64,000 nucleotides of DNA from Luteimonas marina (GCF_007859325.1 NZ_VOHK01000007.1:62001-126000), one strand, 5' to 3'. Positions 45,566 to 55,299 are shown, counted from the first letter of the stretch. Numbers and translations: made by a program. Notes: generated by a model not told the origin, from the sequence alone.

Positions 45566-45616
45566 GGAACTCTACACTGCACGCTTTCCGCCTTCCCTTC
45601 CCGCCGAGGACGTCCG

Positions 45617-46207
45617 ATGACCGACACGCTGTCCGATGCCGCGCTCGACCAGGTGTTCCGCACCGCCCGCACCCACAACGCGTTCTCCGGCGAGATCGAC
45701 GACGCCACGCTGCGCCGGCTCTACGACCTGGTGAAGCTCGGCCCGACCGAGGCCAACTCCTGCCCGGCGCGGTTCGTGTTCGTGAAGTCGCGCGAGGCGA
45801 AGGAGAAGCTGGGCCCGGCGCTGAGCGAGGGCAACTACAAGAAGACGCTGACGGCGCCGGTGACGGTGATCGTCGGCTACGACATGGCGTTCTACGACAA
45901 GCTGCCGGTGCTGTTCCCGCACGTGGACGCGAAGTCGTGGTTCGAGGGTTCGCCGGAGGAGCGGCTGTATCGCGTTGCGCTGCGCGGCTCCAGCATGCAG
46001 GCGGCCTACCTGATCCTGGCCGCGCGCTCGCTGGGGCTCGATACCGGGCCGATGTCGGGCTTCGACACCGACAAGGTCGACGAGGCCTTCTTCAAGGGCA
46101 CGTCGATCAAGTCGAACGTGCTGGTCAACCTCGGCAAGGGCGATGCGTCGGCGATCTTCCCGCGCTCGCCGCGGCTGTCGTTCGACGAAGCCGCGCGCAT
46201 CGAATGA
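45617..46207 (+). CDS. RutE-like malonic semialdehyde reductase / nitroreductase
   Basis: A 196-residue FMN-dependent nitroreductase-fold enzyme. It closely follows the RutE/HadB-HadH group ([54 protein letters not shown]). RutE reduces malonic semialdehyde in uracil breakdown, but no other rut gene is nearby, so a general reductase role is as likely. Confidence 0.9.
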   Translation: MTDTLSDAALDQVFRTARTHNAFSGEIDDATLRRLYDLVKLGPTEANSCPARFVFVKSREAKEKLGPALSEGNYKKTLTAPVTVIVGYDMAFYDKLPVLFPHVDAKSWFEGSPEERLYRVALRGSSMQAAYLILAARSLGLDTGPMSGFDTDKVDEAFFKGTSIKSNVLVNLGKGDASAIFPRSPRLSFDEAARIE

Positions 46208-46254
46208 GCCTGTCCACGACCCTTCGTCCCGCCCCCGTCCCGCAAGGAGCTTCC

Positions 46255-46848
46255 ATGCCACGATCCCTGACCCGCCTCGCATTCGGACTCGCGCTGGGCG
46301 CGCTCGCCACGTCCGCCGCCGCGGCGCCGTTGACCTACACGATCGACGCGACCCACACCGACGTGATCGCGCAGTGGAACCACCTGGGCTTCTCCAACCC
46401 GACCGCGCACTTCGGCCAGGTCGAGGGCACGATCGTGTACGACGCCGACGACGTGTCGGCCTCGTCGGTCGAGGTCAGGATCCCGCTGTCGGGCCTGAAC
46501 TCGCACGTCGCGCGCTTCGACGAACACCTGCGCAACGCCGACTTCTTCGAGGTCGAGACATTCCCGGTCGCCACCTTCCGCAGCACGGCGGTGGAAGCGG
46601 CGGGCGAGGGCAGGCTGAAGGTGTCGGGCGAGCTCACGATCAAGGACGCCACGCGCCCGGTGGTGCTGGACGTGGCGCTGAACAAGGCCGGCCCGCACCC
46701 GCGCAACAACCGGCCGACCATCGGATTCGATGCCACCACCACGGTGCTGCGCAGCGAATTCGGACTGGGCCGCGGCGCGCCCGCGGTCAGCGACGAAGTG
46801 AAGATCCGCATCACCACCGAGGCGCAGGCCGAATCCGCGCCGGAGTGA
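46255..46848 (+). CDS. YceI family periplasmic protein, copy 1
   Basis: A 197-residue protein with a signal peptide ending AAAAP, and the YceI lipocalin-like barrel (YTIDATHTDVIAQWNHLGFS, ADFFEVETFPVATFRST, LTIKDATRPVVLDV). Such barrels bind polyprenoid chains. AAGGAG lies six bases before the ATG. It is 32 bases from a close paralogue. Confidence 0.93.
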   Translation: MPRSLTRLAFGLALGALATSAAAAPLTYTIDATHTDVIAQWNHLGFSNPTAHFGQVEGTIVYDADDVSASSVEVRIPLSGLNSHVARFDEHLRNADFFEVETFPVATFRSTAVEAAGEGRLKVSGELTIKDATRPVVLDVALNKAGPHPRNNRPTIGFDATTTVLRSEFGLGRGAPAVSDEVKIRITTEAQAESAPE

Positions 46849-46880
46849 CCCAACCCACCCGCATTCAAGAGGCAACGACC

Positions 46881-47567
46881 ATGAAGCACGCTACCAAACT
46901 CCTGCTGCTCCCGTTCGCACTGACGCTGGCCATCGCCGCCTGCAAGCCGGCCGAGCCGCCGGCAGCCGCCGTCGAGGCCGCGCCCGCCGCGCCGGAAGCG
47001 ACCGCGCCCGCCGAGGCCCCGATCGAAGGCGTGTCCGGCACCTACGTCATCGATCCGAACCACACCAACGTCGTCGCGCAGTGGAACCACTTCGGCTTCT
47101 CCAACCCGGTCGCCAACTTCGGCCAGGTCGAGGGCACGATCGTCTACGACGCCGACAACGTCGGCGCCTCGTCGGTGGAAGTGACGCTGCCGCTGTCGGG
47201 CCTGGTCTCGTTCGCCACCGATTTCAACGAGCACCTGTCCAGCGCCGACTTCTTCGACGCGGCGAAGTTCCCGGTCGCGACGTTCAGGAGCACATCGGTC
47301 GAATCCGCCGGCGGCAACCGCCTGAAGGTCACCGGCGACCTCACGATCAAGGACAACACCCATCCGGTGGTGCTGGACGTGACGATCAACCGCTTCGGCG
47401 AGCACCCGATGCTCAAGCGCGCGACCGCCGGCTTCGACGCCACCACCACGATCAAGCGCAGCGACTTCGGCGTGGGCGCCTACGCGCCGAACGTCAGCGA
47501 CGAGGTGCAGCTGCGCATCACCACCGAGGCATCGGTGGCGGCGCCCGAAGCCGACGCCGCGGGCTGA
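46881..47567 (+). CDS. YceI family lipoprotein, copy 2
   Basis: A 228-residue paralogue of the preceding gene with a lipoprotein signal (ALTLAIAACKP) and an Ala/Pro/Glu-rich spacer of about 30 residues before the same barrel (YVIDPNHTNVVAQWNHFGFS). One copy is soluble and the other membrane-anchored, suggesting tandem duplication followed by divergence in location. Confidence 0.93.
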   Translation: MKHATKLLLLPFALTLAIAACKPAEPPAAAVEAAPAAPEATAPAEAPIEGVSGTYVIDPNHTNVVAQWNHFGFSNPVANFGQVEGTIVYDADNVGASSVEVTLPLSGLVSFATDFNEHLSSADFFDAAKFPVATFRSTSVESAGGNRLKVTGDLTIKDNTHPVVLDVTINRFGEHPMLKRATAGFDATTTIKRSDFGVGAYAPNVSDEVQLRITTEASVAAPEADAAG

Positions 47568-47576
47568 GCCCGGGCG

Positions 47577-48287
47577 ATGCGCATCGTCCGACCCTCCGGC
47601 GAGCGCGGGCACGTCGACGCCGGCTGGCTCGGCAGCCGGCACACGTTCTCGTTCGGCCACTACCACGAGCCGAAATGGATGGGGTTCGGGCCGCTGCGCG
47701 TGATCAACGAGGATCGCGTGGCGCCGGGCGGCGGCTTCCCGCCGCACCGGCACGCGAACATGGAGATCCTCAGCTACGTCATCAGCGGCGCGCTCGCGCA
47801 CCGCGACAGCACCGGCAGCAGCGGCGTGCTGCGGCCGGGCGAAGTGCAGTGGATGAGCGCGGGCAGCGGCATCGAGCACAGCGAGTACAACGGCGGCGAT
47901 GGCGTGCCGGTGCACTTCCTGCAGATCTGGATCATGCCCGACCGCGTGAACGCGCCGCCGGACTACGACCAGCGCGCGTTCGACCCGCTGCAGCGCGAAG
48001 GCCGCTGGGCCACGCTGGCCTCGCCCGACGGCGGCGACGGCAGCCTCGCGATCCGCCAGCAGGCCTGGATGCGCGGCGTGCGGCTGGCGCGGGACGTGTC
48101 GGTCGAGCACGCGCTCGATCCCGCGCGGCTGTACTGGCTGCACGTGGTCCAGGGCGCGGTGAGCGCGGATGGCGGCGCGCTCTCGGCCGGCGACGCGCTC
48201 GGCATGTCCGGGGAGCAGGGCAGCCTGCGGCTGACCGGCGCCGGCGACGACGTCGCCGACGTGCTGCTGTTCGACCTGCCGCCGTAG
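47577..48287 (+). CDS. pirin family protein (YhhW-like)
   Basis: A 236-residue bicupin. The metal site is in the N-terminal cupin: PPHRHANMEILSYVISG with a later IEHSEYN. Bacterial relatives such as YhhW oxidise quercetin in vitro; the natural role is unclear. It starts 9 bases after the second YceI gene, so it may be co-transcribed. Confidence 0.93.
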   Translation: MRIVRPSGERGHVDAGWLGSRHTFSFGHYHEPKWMGFGPLRVINEDRVAPGGGFPPHRHANMEILSYVISGALAHRDSTGSSGVLRPGEVQWMSAGSGIEHSEYNGGDGVPVHFLQIWIMPDRVNAPPDYDQRAFDPLQREGRWATLASPDGGDGSLAIRQQAWMRGVRLARDVSVEHALDPARLYWLHVVQGAVSADGGALSAGDALGMSGEQGSLRLTGAGDDVADVLLFDLPP

Positions 48288-48312
48288 GGGTTGGCAGGGC
48301 ATTCCCAACACT

Positions 48313-48432
48313 CGTCATTCCCGCGAAGGCGGGAACCCAGCGTCTTTGGCTTTTCAGGCTCGCCGTAGCGAGCGCTGTGCCTTGGCAGGGAAGAAGCAAC
48401 GACACTGGGTTCCCGCCTTCGCGGGAATGACG
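48313..48432. repeat. palindromic repeat, family B
   Basis: Arms CGTCATTCCCGCGAAGGCGG and CCGCCTTCGCGGGAATGACG have a long loop. It fills most of the 230-base gap between the pirin and zinc-finger genes. Confidence 0.9.
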
Positions 48433-48517
48433 GGGGTTTGGGCACTTGCCGGCTGTTGGCCGATCCCAACCCCTCCGCGGTAGTAGAATGCGTCCGTTGC
48501 AACCACACGCCGCCGCC

Positions 48518-48724
48518 ATGACCGCCACCCAGCCCCAGCCCCAGCCCACGCAAGCCAACGCGCGAACCCGCTACGAGGTGCGTCGCGATGACCTGCCACT
48601 GAGCTGCCCGCTGCCGTCGATGGGGCTGTGGAATTCGCATCCGCGCGTGTACCTGCCGATCGAGGCCGACGGCGGCGAAGCCGATTGCCCGTACTGCGGC
48701 GCGCACTTCGTCCTGGTCGACTGA
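48518..48724 (+). CDS. small zinc-finger protein (zf-CHCC type)
   Basis: A 68-residue protein. The core LPLSCPLPSMGLWNSHPRVY and DCPYCGAHFVL match zf-CHCC domain proteins related to the NDUFS6 zinc site: Cys, His and a CxxC. The preceding N-terminus is Gln/Pro-rich and variable. The ATG at 48518 follows a short A/C-rich leader; longer frames add only basic residues with no coding character. Confidence 0.85.
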   Translation: MTATQPQPQPTQANARTRYEVRRDDLPLSCPLPSMGLWNSHPRVYLPIEADGGEADCPYCGAHFVLVD

Positions 48725-48743
48725 GGCCGGGGCGGCATCCCGC

Positions 48744-49883
48744 GTGCCGCGCCCGCTGACCGTGGTGCAGCTGCTGCCGGCGCTGGAGTCCGGCGGCGTC
48801 GAACGCTCCACCCTCGAGATCGCCGACGCACTGGTGCGTGCCGGGCATCGTGCCATCGTCGTCTCCGCCGGCGGGCGGCTGCTGCCGCGGCTGCGGGCCA
48901 GCGGCGCCGAACACGTGGAGCTCGACATCGGCCGCAAGTCGCTCGCCGTGCTGCGGCACGTGCGCGTGCTGCGCGCGCTGTTCGCGCGCGAAGGCGTCGA
49001 TATCGTGCACGCGCGCTCGCGGCTGCCGGCCTGGCTGGGCTGGCGTGCGCTGCGCGGGATGCCGGAAGCGGGCCGGCCGCGGTTCGTCACCACCGTGCAC
49101 GGCCTGAATTCGCCTTCGCGCTACAGCGCGATCATGGCGCGCGGCGAGCGCGTGGTCTGCGTGTCGGACACGGTGCGCGACTACGTGCTGCTCCACTATC
49201 CGCGCACCGATCCGGAGCGGCTGCGGGTGATCCCGCGCGGGATCGATCCGGCCGACTTCCCGCGCGCGCCCGCGCCCGATCGCGCGGCGCGCGAGCGCGT
49301 CGCCGCCCTGCATCCGGCGCTCGCCGGCGAAGGCCCGCTGCTGCTGCTGCCCGGGCGCGGGACGCGACTCAAGGGCCACGGCGACGCCATTGCGCTGCTC
49401 GCCGCCCTGCGCGCGGACGGCCTCGACGCGCGGCTGTGGATGCCCGGTGCGGTGCAGGACGGGCGCGAGGCGTACGCAGCCGAGCTCGAACGGCTGGCAC
49501 TGGAAGTCGGCGTCGACGGCGTCCTCGCGATCACGCCGCCGATCTCGGCCATCGCCGGGGCCTACGCCGCCAGCGACCTGGTGCTGCAGCTCTCGCGCAA
49601 GCCCGAATCCTTCGGGCGCACGGTGATCGAGGCGCTGTCGGTCGGGCGCCCGGTCGTGGGCTGGGACCACGGCGGCGTCGGCGAACTGCTGCGCGCGCTG
49701 CAGCCCGCGGGCGCGGTGGCGCCGTTCGACGCCGGGGCGCTGCATCGGGCGGCGAGGGCGGCGCTCACCCGCCCGCCGTCGCTTCCCGATACCATTCCGT
49801 TTACCTTGCAGGCGATGCAGGACGCCACGCTGTCGGTCTATGACGAACTCCGCGACGATCACGCCGCCGCCCGCCACCGCTGA
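48744..49883 (+). CDS. family 4 glycosyltransferase
   Basis: A 379-residue GT-B enzyme starting with GTG. The acceptor-domain glycine motif is ALESGGVERSTLEIADAL. The donor domain has LLPGRGTRLKGH and the EX7E-type region KPESFGRTVIEALSVGRPVVG. It is likely an LPS core or O-antigen sugar transferase, given the O-antigen ligase-like gene that overlaps its 3' end by 44 bases and the lipid A genes nearby. The sugar is unknown. Confidence 0.92.
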   Translation: MPRPLTVVQLLPALESGGVERSTLEIADALVRAGHRAIVVSAGGRLLPRLRASGAEHVELDIGRKSLAVLRHVRVLRALFAREGVDIVHARSRLPAWLGWRALRGMPEAGRPRFVTTVHGLNSPSRYSAIMARGERVVCVSDTVRDYVLLHYPRTDPERLRVIPRGIDPADFPRAPAPDRAARERVAALHPALAGEGPLLLLPGRGTRLKGHGDAIALLAALRADGLDARLWMPGAVQDGREAYAAELERLALEVGVDGVLAITPPISAIAGAYAASDLVLQLSRKPESFGRTVIEALSVGRPVVGWDHGGVGELLRALQPAGAVAPFDAGALHRAARAALTRPPSLPDTIPFTLQAMQDATLSVYDELRDDHAAARHR

Positions 49884-51168
49884 CGCCGCGCCCGCCGGCT
49901 GGCGCTGGGCGCCGCACTGGGTGCTGGCCTTCGTCGCGCTGTGGCCGGCGCCCGGCTACGCCGAGGGCGTGATGGTGCTGGGCGCGCTGGCCGCGATCGT
50001 GTACCTGGTATGGGGGCGCTTCCGCGGCGGCATGCGCCTGCTCAGCCTGCAGGCCTGGGCGCTGACCAGCGTGCTGTTCTGCGCCTACTGGCTGCCGCAG
50101 CTGGTCTCGTCGATCGACGCGGTCGACCACGGCCGCGCCTTCCGCGAATCGCTGGTCGACCTGCGCTACCTGCCCTTCCTGTGGCTGGCGGCCTCGGCGG
50201 TGGCGAATCCGCGCGGCCGGCAGCTCACCTTCGCCGGGCTGGCGGTGATCGTCGGGATCTGGACGATCGATGCGCTGGCCCAGGTCGTCACCGGCACCAG
50301 TCCGCTGTTCTGGAGCATCGACGCGCTCAAGCAGGCGATCAGCGGGCGGCCGATGTGCACGGCCGAGCAGGCCGCGGGCCTGGATCGGCTGGGCGGCGTG
50401 CTCGGGCCGTGCAACCGCAAGCTCGGCGTGGTGCTGGCGAGCCTGTCGCCGTTCGCGCTGTACTACGCCGGGCGCCGCTTCGGCAGCACCGGCTGGATCG
50501 TCGCGGCGATGCTGGTCGGCACCGTGGTGCTGTTCGCCGGCTCGCGCGCGTCGTGGATCACCTTCGCGCTGGTGCTGCTGTTCAGCGGCTGGAGCCTGCT
50601 GGGCTGGAAGAAGCTGCTGCTGGTGTTCGCGGCCGGCGCCCTGTCGCTGGTGGCGCTGTCGTTCGTGTCGCCGCAGGTGCAGCAGCGGGTGGTGTTGACC
50701 GCGCAGGCGTGGACCGCCGAGGACGCCGCCGGCGTCGATACCGCGCTGTCCGGTCGCGCGCGCATCTGGGGCGCGGCCGCGTGCATGGCGCGCGAGCATC
50801 CGGTCAACGGCGTCGGCGCGCGCGGGTTCCGCCGCGCCTTCGCCGACTGCGATCCGGAAGCGGGCGAACTCGCGGCATGGGGGCAGGGGCCGGCGTTCCA
50901 CGCGCACCAGATCGTGCTCGAGATCCTCAGCGAAACCGGCGGCATCGGCCTGCTGCTGTGGCTGGCCGGCGCGGCGCTGGCCTGGCGCGCATGGCGCTTC
51001 GCGGACGCACCGGCGCGCGAGCGCGCACGACCGGCGATGCTGGCGCTCGCGGTCACGGTGTTCCCGTTCAACACCCATCTCGCGTTCTATTCGACGTTCT
51101 GGGGCGGGTTGACGCTGCTGCTTGCGGCGCTGTATGCGGGCAGCCTGCTGGCGAGTCGTCGCGACTGA
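49840..51168 (+). CDS. O-antigen ligase family (WaaL-like) membrane protein
   Basis: A 442-residue polytopic protein with about ten membrane segments and a large periplasmic loop (about residues 290-360) containing SGRARIWGAAACMAREHPVN and GAR. The R in the loop and the late H (FHAHQIVLEILSETGGIG) fit the Wzy_C/WaaL family. It would join O-antigen to lipid A-core. It overlaps the preceding glycosyltransferase. Confidence 0.9.
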   Translation: MTNSATITPPPATADAAPAGWRWAPHWVLAFVALWPAPGYAEGVMVLGALAAIVYLVWGRFRGGMRLLSLQAWALTSVLFCAYWLPQLVSSIDAVDHGRAFRESLVDLRYLPFLWLAASAVANPRGRQLTFAGLAVIVGIWTIDALAQVVTGTSPLFWSIDALKQAISGRPMCTAEQAAGLDRLGGVLGPCNRKLGVVLASLSPFALYYAGRRFGSTGWIVAAMLVGTVVLFAGSRASWITFALVLLFSGWSLLGWKKLLLVFAAGALSLVALSFVSPQVQQRVVLTAQAWTAEDAAGVDTALSGRARIWGAAACMAREHPVNGVGARGFRRAFADCDPEAGELAAWGQGPAFHAHQIVLEILSETGGIGLLLWLAGAALAWRAWRFADAPARERARPAMLALAVTVFPFNTHLAFYSTFWGGLTLLLAALYAGSLLASRRD

Positions 51169-51196
51169 GGAGGCATGCCGTCGCGGCGGCATGTCA

Positions 51197-51270
51197 GGTT
51201 GTCATCCCGAACGCAGTGAGGGATCTGTCGCCCGAAGCCAGATCCCTCACTGCGTTCGGGATGACAACCT
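51197..51270. repeat. palindromic repeat, family C
   Basis: AGGTTGTCATCCCGAACGCA pairs with TGCGTTCGGGATGACAACCT. It lies between the convergent ligase and LpxL-like genes. Confidence 0.9.
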
Positions 51271-51310
51271 GAGAGGGAAGCGGAGCCGGCGCTTCACGGG
51301 ATACTGGAAG

Positions 51311-52225
51311 TCAGTAGACCGTCCCCCCATCCGGCTGCCGCTTGAAGCGCCGGTGGATCCACAGGTACTGCTCCGGCGCCGCGCGCGCCATCGTCTCGAT
51401 GCCCGCGATCACGCGCGCGGTATCGTCGGTGGCGTCGCGCGAGGGGAAATCGTCCAGCGCCGGCCATAGCGTCAGCGTATAGCCGCCATCCGCGCGACGC
51501 CGATGCTGGTACAGCACCACCGCCGCGCCGGACATGCGCGCCAGCGCGTGGGTCGAGGTCAGGCTGTGCGCGGGATGGCCGAAGAACGGCACGAACACCG
51601 CGTCGCCGCGGCTCGGGTCCTGGTCGGGTGCGTACCACAGCAGCCCACCCTTCTTGAGGTGGCGCACCGCGCCGCGCACGTCCTGCTTGGGGAACATCGC
51701 CGCCGCATAGCGCGCGCGCCCGCGGCGCACCGCCCATTCCATCGCCGGCTGCGCGTGCGGGCGATACATGCCGGCCAGCGGCACGTGGTCGCACATCAGC
51801 CGGCCGCACATCTCCAGCGTGCTGAAGTGGCCGGAGACGACGATGACGCCGCGGCCACCGGCGCGCGCGGCCTCGATGTGCTCGAGTCCTTCGACGACGA
51901 GCCCCTTGCGCATCGGATCGACCGATCCCCACCACGCGCGCGCGAACTCGAACAGGCCGATGCCGAGCGCGGTGAAGTGTTCGCGCAGCAGCGTCTCGCG
52001 CGCGGCCGCGTCGAGCTCCGGGAAGCACAGCGCGAGGTTGCGCGCGGCGACTTCGCGACGATCGCGCAGGGCCACGCGCAGCAGCGTGCCGATGCCGCGC
52101 CCGATCGCGCGCTGCCACAGCCAGGGCAGGCGCGCGGCCAGCGCCATCGCGCCGATGCCCAGCCATGTCGGCCAGTGCCGCGGCGACAGCGGCGGCGGGG
52201 GCAGCGGGGCGTCGGTCGAACTCAT
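51311..52225 (-). CDS. lpxL: lipid A acyltransferase (LpxL/HtrB family)
   Basis: A 304-residue inner-membrane acyltransferase. One N-terminal membrane segment lies near residues 20-40. The catalytic HX4E motif is SGHFSTLEM near residue 137, with GLLWYAPDQDPSRGDAVFVPFFG as the second conserved block. It adds the secondary laurate-type chain to Kdo2-lipid IVA. The divergent waaA gene, whose product makes Kdo2-lipid IVA, lies 275 bases away. Confidence 0.93.
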   Translation of the reverse strand: MSSTDAPLPPPPLSPRHWPTWLGIGAMALAARLPWLWQRAIGRGIGTLLRVALRDRREVAARNLALCFPELDAAARETLLREHFTALGIGLFEFARAWWGSVDPMRKGLVVEGLEHIEAARAGGRGVIVVSGHFSTLEMCGRLMCDHVPLAGMYRPHAQPAMEWAVRRGRARYAAAMFPKQDVRGAVRHLKKGGLLWYAPDQDPSRGDAVFVPFFGHPAHSLTSTHALARMSGAAVVLYQHRRRADGGYTLTLWPALDDFPSRDATDDTARVIAGIETMARAAPEQYLWIHRRFKRQPDGGTVY

Positions 52226-52352
52226 GGCGGGATTGTAGTCGGTGGCGGTGGGCGCGGCCGGAGCGGCAGTCGTGCTGCGGCGGAAGCCATGTGTTGGACA
52301 TGGCCGACATCATTTGTCCTTTGCCCTTTGCCGTCAGCCTTTTGCCGTCCAG

Positions 52353-52469
52353 TTGTCATCCCGACCCCGGACTTGATCCGGGGGAGGGATCTCCGCCTCG
52401 CGGGCTTCGGATACGAGATTGACCGGCTTCGCCGTTGTGAAGCGCTTCTCGCTGCGCTCGGAATGACAA
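52353..52469. repeat. degenerate family C palindrome
   Basis: TTGTCATCCCGACCCCGGAC at left and GCTGCGCTCGGAATGACAAG at right, with a poorly matched interior. It occupies the divergent 275-base gap between lpxL and waaA; I see no convincing promoter in the remainder. Confidence 0.75.
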
Positions 52470-52500
52470 GGTCATGGGCGATTCCCGCTATCCTGTCCCG

Positions 52501-53823
52501 ATGCAAGCCGACCCGACCGAACGCCTGCTGCGCGGCCTGTATTCGGCCGTGCTGTACCTGCTCGTGCCGGTCACGGTCTACCACCTGATCTGGCGCGGCT
52601 TCCGCCAGGAGGCGTATTTCGAGCGCTGGGGCGAGCGCTACGCGCGCTATACGACGCCGGCGACGCCCACGCCGATCTGGGTGCATGCGGTGTCGGTGGG
52701 CGAGGTCAACGCGGTCGCGCCGCTGGTCGACGCCCTGCTCGATGCCTATCCCGGCCAGCGCCTGCTGGTTACCACGATCACGCCCACCGGTTCGGCGCGC
52801 GTGCGCGCGATCTGGGGCGAGCGCGTCGAGCACGCCTACCTGCCCTACGACCTGTCCGGCGCGGTGCGCCGCTTCCTCGCGCACTTCACCCCGCGCATCG
52901 CGCTGGTGGTCGAAACCGAGCTGTGGCCGAACCTGCTGCTGTGCTGCCGCGACGCCGGCATCCCCGCCTACCTCGTCAACGCGCGCCTGTCGGAGCGCTC
53001 GCTGCGCGGCTACCGCGTGCTGCGGCCGCTGCTGTCGCGGGTGCTGCGCACGCTGCGGCGGGTGTCCGCGCAGTCGGACGACGATGCGCGCCGCTTCGCC
53101 GCGCTGGGCGCGCCGGCCGCCTCGCTCGTGGTCACCGGCAACCTCAAGTACGACATCGCGCTCGACGTGGAGAAGATCACGCGCGCGGCCACCGATTTCC
53201 GCGAGCGCATCGGCGGGCGCCCGGTCTGGATCGCGGCGAGCACGCATCCGGACGAGGAAGCGGCGGTGCTCGCGATCCACCGCCGCCTGCGCGAGCGCTT
53301 GCCGGACCTGTTGATGCTGTGGGCGCCGCGCCATCCCGAGCGCTTCCGCGGCGCCACGCAGCAGGCGGTCGACGCCGGCTGGCGCGTCGCCACGCGCAAG
53401 CTCACGCACTGGCCGGACCCGGAGGACGCGGTGTTCGTCCTCGACACGCTGGGCGAACTGCAGCAGTTCTACGCCTGCGCCGACGTGGCCTTCGTCGGCG
53501 GCAGCCTGCAGGACATCGGCGGCCACAACCTGCTGGAGCCGGCGGCGGTCGGCACGCCGGTGGCCAGCGGCCCGCACCTGCACAACTTCAGCGACATCGC
53601 CCGGCACATGGAAGCCGCCGGCGCCCTGCGCATCGGCGAGGACGTGGAGGCGGTGGGGGCGATCCTGGAGCAGCTGCTGGCCGACGACGCGGCACGCGCG
53701 GCGATGCGCGAGGCCGGGCTGGCGCTGGTGCGCAACGGGCGCGGGGCGCTGCGGCGCACGCTCGGGGTGATTGCGGCGGACATGCCCTGTCGATCCGGCC
53801 CACAAATACCGGGAACGGGGTAG
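52501..53823 (+). CDS. waaA: Kdo transferase WaaA (KdtA)
   Basis: A 440-residue GT-B enzyme with an N-terminal membrane anchor (LYLLVPVTVYHLIWRG). Signatures include HAVSVGEVNAVAPLVDALL, ETELWPNLL, NARLSERS and the C-terminal GGSLQDIGGHNLLEPAAVG. It adds Kdo to lipid IVA. I chose the start at 52501; nine further in-frame codons upstream lie in repeat DNA. The last residues (PCRSGPQIPGTG) are not family-like, and the TAG stop belongs to the GTAG head of a REP element. Confidence 0.95.
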   Translation: MQADPTERLLRGLYSAVLYLLVPVTVYHLIWRGFRQEAYFERWGERYARYTTPATPTPIWVHAVSVGEVNAVAPLVDALLDAYPGQRLLVTTITPTGSARVRAIWGERVEHAYLPYDLSGAVRRFLAHFTPRIALVVETELWPNLLLCCRDAGIPAYLVNARLSERSLRGYRVLRPLLSRVLRTLRRVSAQSDDDARRFAALGAPAASLVVTGNLKYDIALDVEKITRAATDFRERIGGRPVWIAASTHPDEEAAVLAIHRRLRERLPDLLMLWAPRHPERFRGATQQAVDAGWRVATRKLTHWPDPEDAVFVLDTLGELQQFYACADVAFVGGSLQDIGGHNLLEPAAVGTPVASGPHLHNFSDIARHMEAAGALRIGEDVEAVGAILEQLLADDAARAAMREAGLALVRNGRGALRRTLGVIAADMPCRSGPQIPGTG

Positions 53824-53949
53824 GTCGGGGCTACGACCCCGATGCCGTCAGCATCCAGCGTCGGCCACGTAGGGCCGACCTACGGTGGGCCGGACCAACA
53901 GGTGCGCGGGGGCGCATGGGAAAGGCATCGCGCCTGAAGGCGCTCCTAC
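53820..53949. repeat. REP cluster between waaA and tolC
   Basis: GTAGGTCGGGGCTACGACCC with an inverted partner GTAGGGCCGACCTAC (53820-53884), then a family E element ATCGCGCCTGAAGGCGCTCC TAC at 53927-53949. The outermost GTAG heads provide the stop codons of both convergent genes: waaA at 53821-53823 and tolC at 53946-53948. Confidence 0.88.
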
Positions 53950-55271
53950 TGGGCCGGCGCGGTCACGTCCTGCGTCAGCAGGCGGTTGACGTCCTGCACC
54001 GTGGCGACGTCCAGCGTGCCGGCCGCCTGTTCGAGCAGCAGGCGGTTGCGCAGGTAGTTGTACTTCGCCGTGGCGTACTGCTGCTTCGCGCTGAACAGGT
54101 TCTGCTGGTTGATCAGCACGTCGATGACGGTGCGGGTGCCAACCTCCAGGCCCACCTGCGAGGCGTCGTATGCGCTCTGCGCCGACACCTGGGCCAGGCG
54201 GCGCGCCTCGACCTCGCTGATGCCCGCCACCAGCGCCTGGTAGGCGTAGCGGGTGTTGCGCTCGATCGCGCGGCGGCCCTGTTCCAGCTGGTCCTGGGCG
54301 ATGTCGCGGCTGGCGATCGCCTGGCGCACGCGCGACTGGGTTTCGCCGCCGGAGAAGATCGGCACGGTCAGGGTCAGGCCGATGCTGCTGCCCTCGTCGG
54401 TGGCGCTGACCTGGCCGGGCGACGGCGAATACCAGCCGGTGCTGTTGCTGTAGGTCACGCCGAGGCCGAGCGTCGGCAGGTGCCCGGCGCGCGCGGTCGA
54501 GACGCCGTGCTCGGAGCCCTGCACCGCGTACTTCGCCGCCTGCAGGCTGGGGTTGGTCTCCAGCGCGCGCTGCACCCAGGCCTCGGCGTCGCCGCCGGCG
54601 GGCAGCTCCGGGCGGAAGTCTTCCGGGAGCGCCCTGAGCGCGTTGATCGGGGTGCCGGTGATCTCGGCCAGCGCCTGGTAGGCGTCCTGCAGCGCATTGC
54701 GCACCAGGATGGTGTTGGCGCGCGCGCCGTCGTACTGGGCGCGGGCCTCGTGCACGTCGGTGATCGGCGCCAGGCCGACTTCCAGGCGCTTGTCGGCGTA
54801 GTCGAACTGCTTCTGGAACGCTTCCTCGGCCGCCTCGGCCGCGGCCAGCGTCTCCAGCGCCACCAGCACGTCGAAATAGGCGTTGGCGGTGCGCGAGACC
54901 AGTTCGTCGCCGGCGGCCTCGAGGTCGTAGTCGGCGGCGGTGCTGTAGTCGCGCTGCGCGCGCAGGTTCGAGATCTGCGCCCAGTTGAAGACGCTCTGGT
55001 TGAGGTTGGCGCGGTAGCTGCGGCTGCGCGAGGTACCGGTTTCCCCGGCTTCATGCGAGCGGCCCAGGCTTGCGCTGCCGTCGATCTGGGGCAGCAGCCC
55101 GGCGCGCGCCTGCACCGCGTTCTCGCGCGTGGACAGTCGCTGCGATTCGGCGATCGACAGCTGCGGATCGTTGACCCGCGCCAGCTCGTAGGTCTGCATC
55201 AGGTCCTCGGCGAAGACCGGCGCGGACGACAGGGCGAGGGCAAGGGAGAGGACGAGGGGGCGGCGGAGCAT
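53946..55271 (-). CDS. tolC: TolC family outer membrane protein
   Basis: A 441-residue outer-membrane channel with a signal peptide (LVLSLALALSSAPVFAED). TolC repeats are visible twice: LMQTYELARVNDPQL with later RAGLLPQIDGSASLGRS, and AWVQRALETNPSL with RAGHLPTLGLGVTYSNS. It is the likely exit duct for the RND pump encoded 1.6 kb away, and possibly for type I secretion. The start at 55269-55271 follows AAGGATC at a short distance. Confidence 0.94.
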   Translation of the reverse strand: MLRRPLVLSLALALSSAPVFAEDLMQTYELARVNDPQLSIAESQRLSTRENAVQARAGLLPQIDGSASLGRSHEAGETGTSRSRSYRANLNQSVFNWAQISNLRAQRDYSTAADYDLEAAGDELVSRTANAYFDVLVALETLAAAEAAEEAFQKQFDYADKRLEVGLAPITDVHEARAQYDGARANTILVRNALQDAYQALAEITGTPINALRALPEDFRPELPAGGDAEAWVQRALETNPSLQAAKYAVQGSEHGVSTARAGHLPTLGLGVTYSNSTGWYSPSPGQVSATDEGSSIGLTLTVPIFSGGETQSRVRQAIASRDIAQDQLEQGRRAIERNTRYAYQALVAGISEVEARRLAQVSAQSAYDASQVGLEVGTRTVIDVLINQQNLFSAKQQYATAKYNYLRNRLLLEQAAGTLDVATVQDVNRLLTQDVTAPAQ

Positions 55272-55299
55272 CGGGGATCCTTGGGGAAATTCGGAAGCG

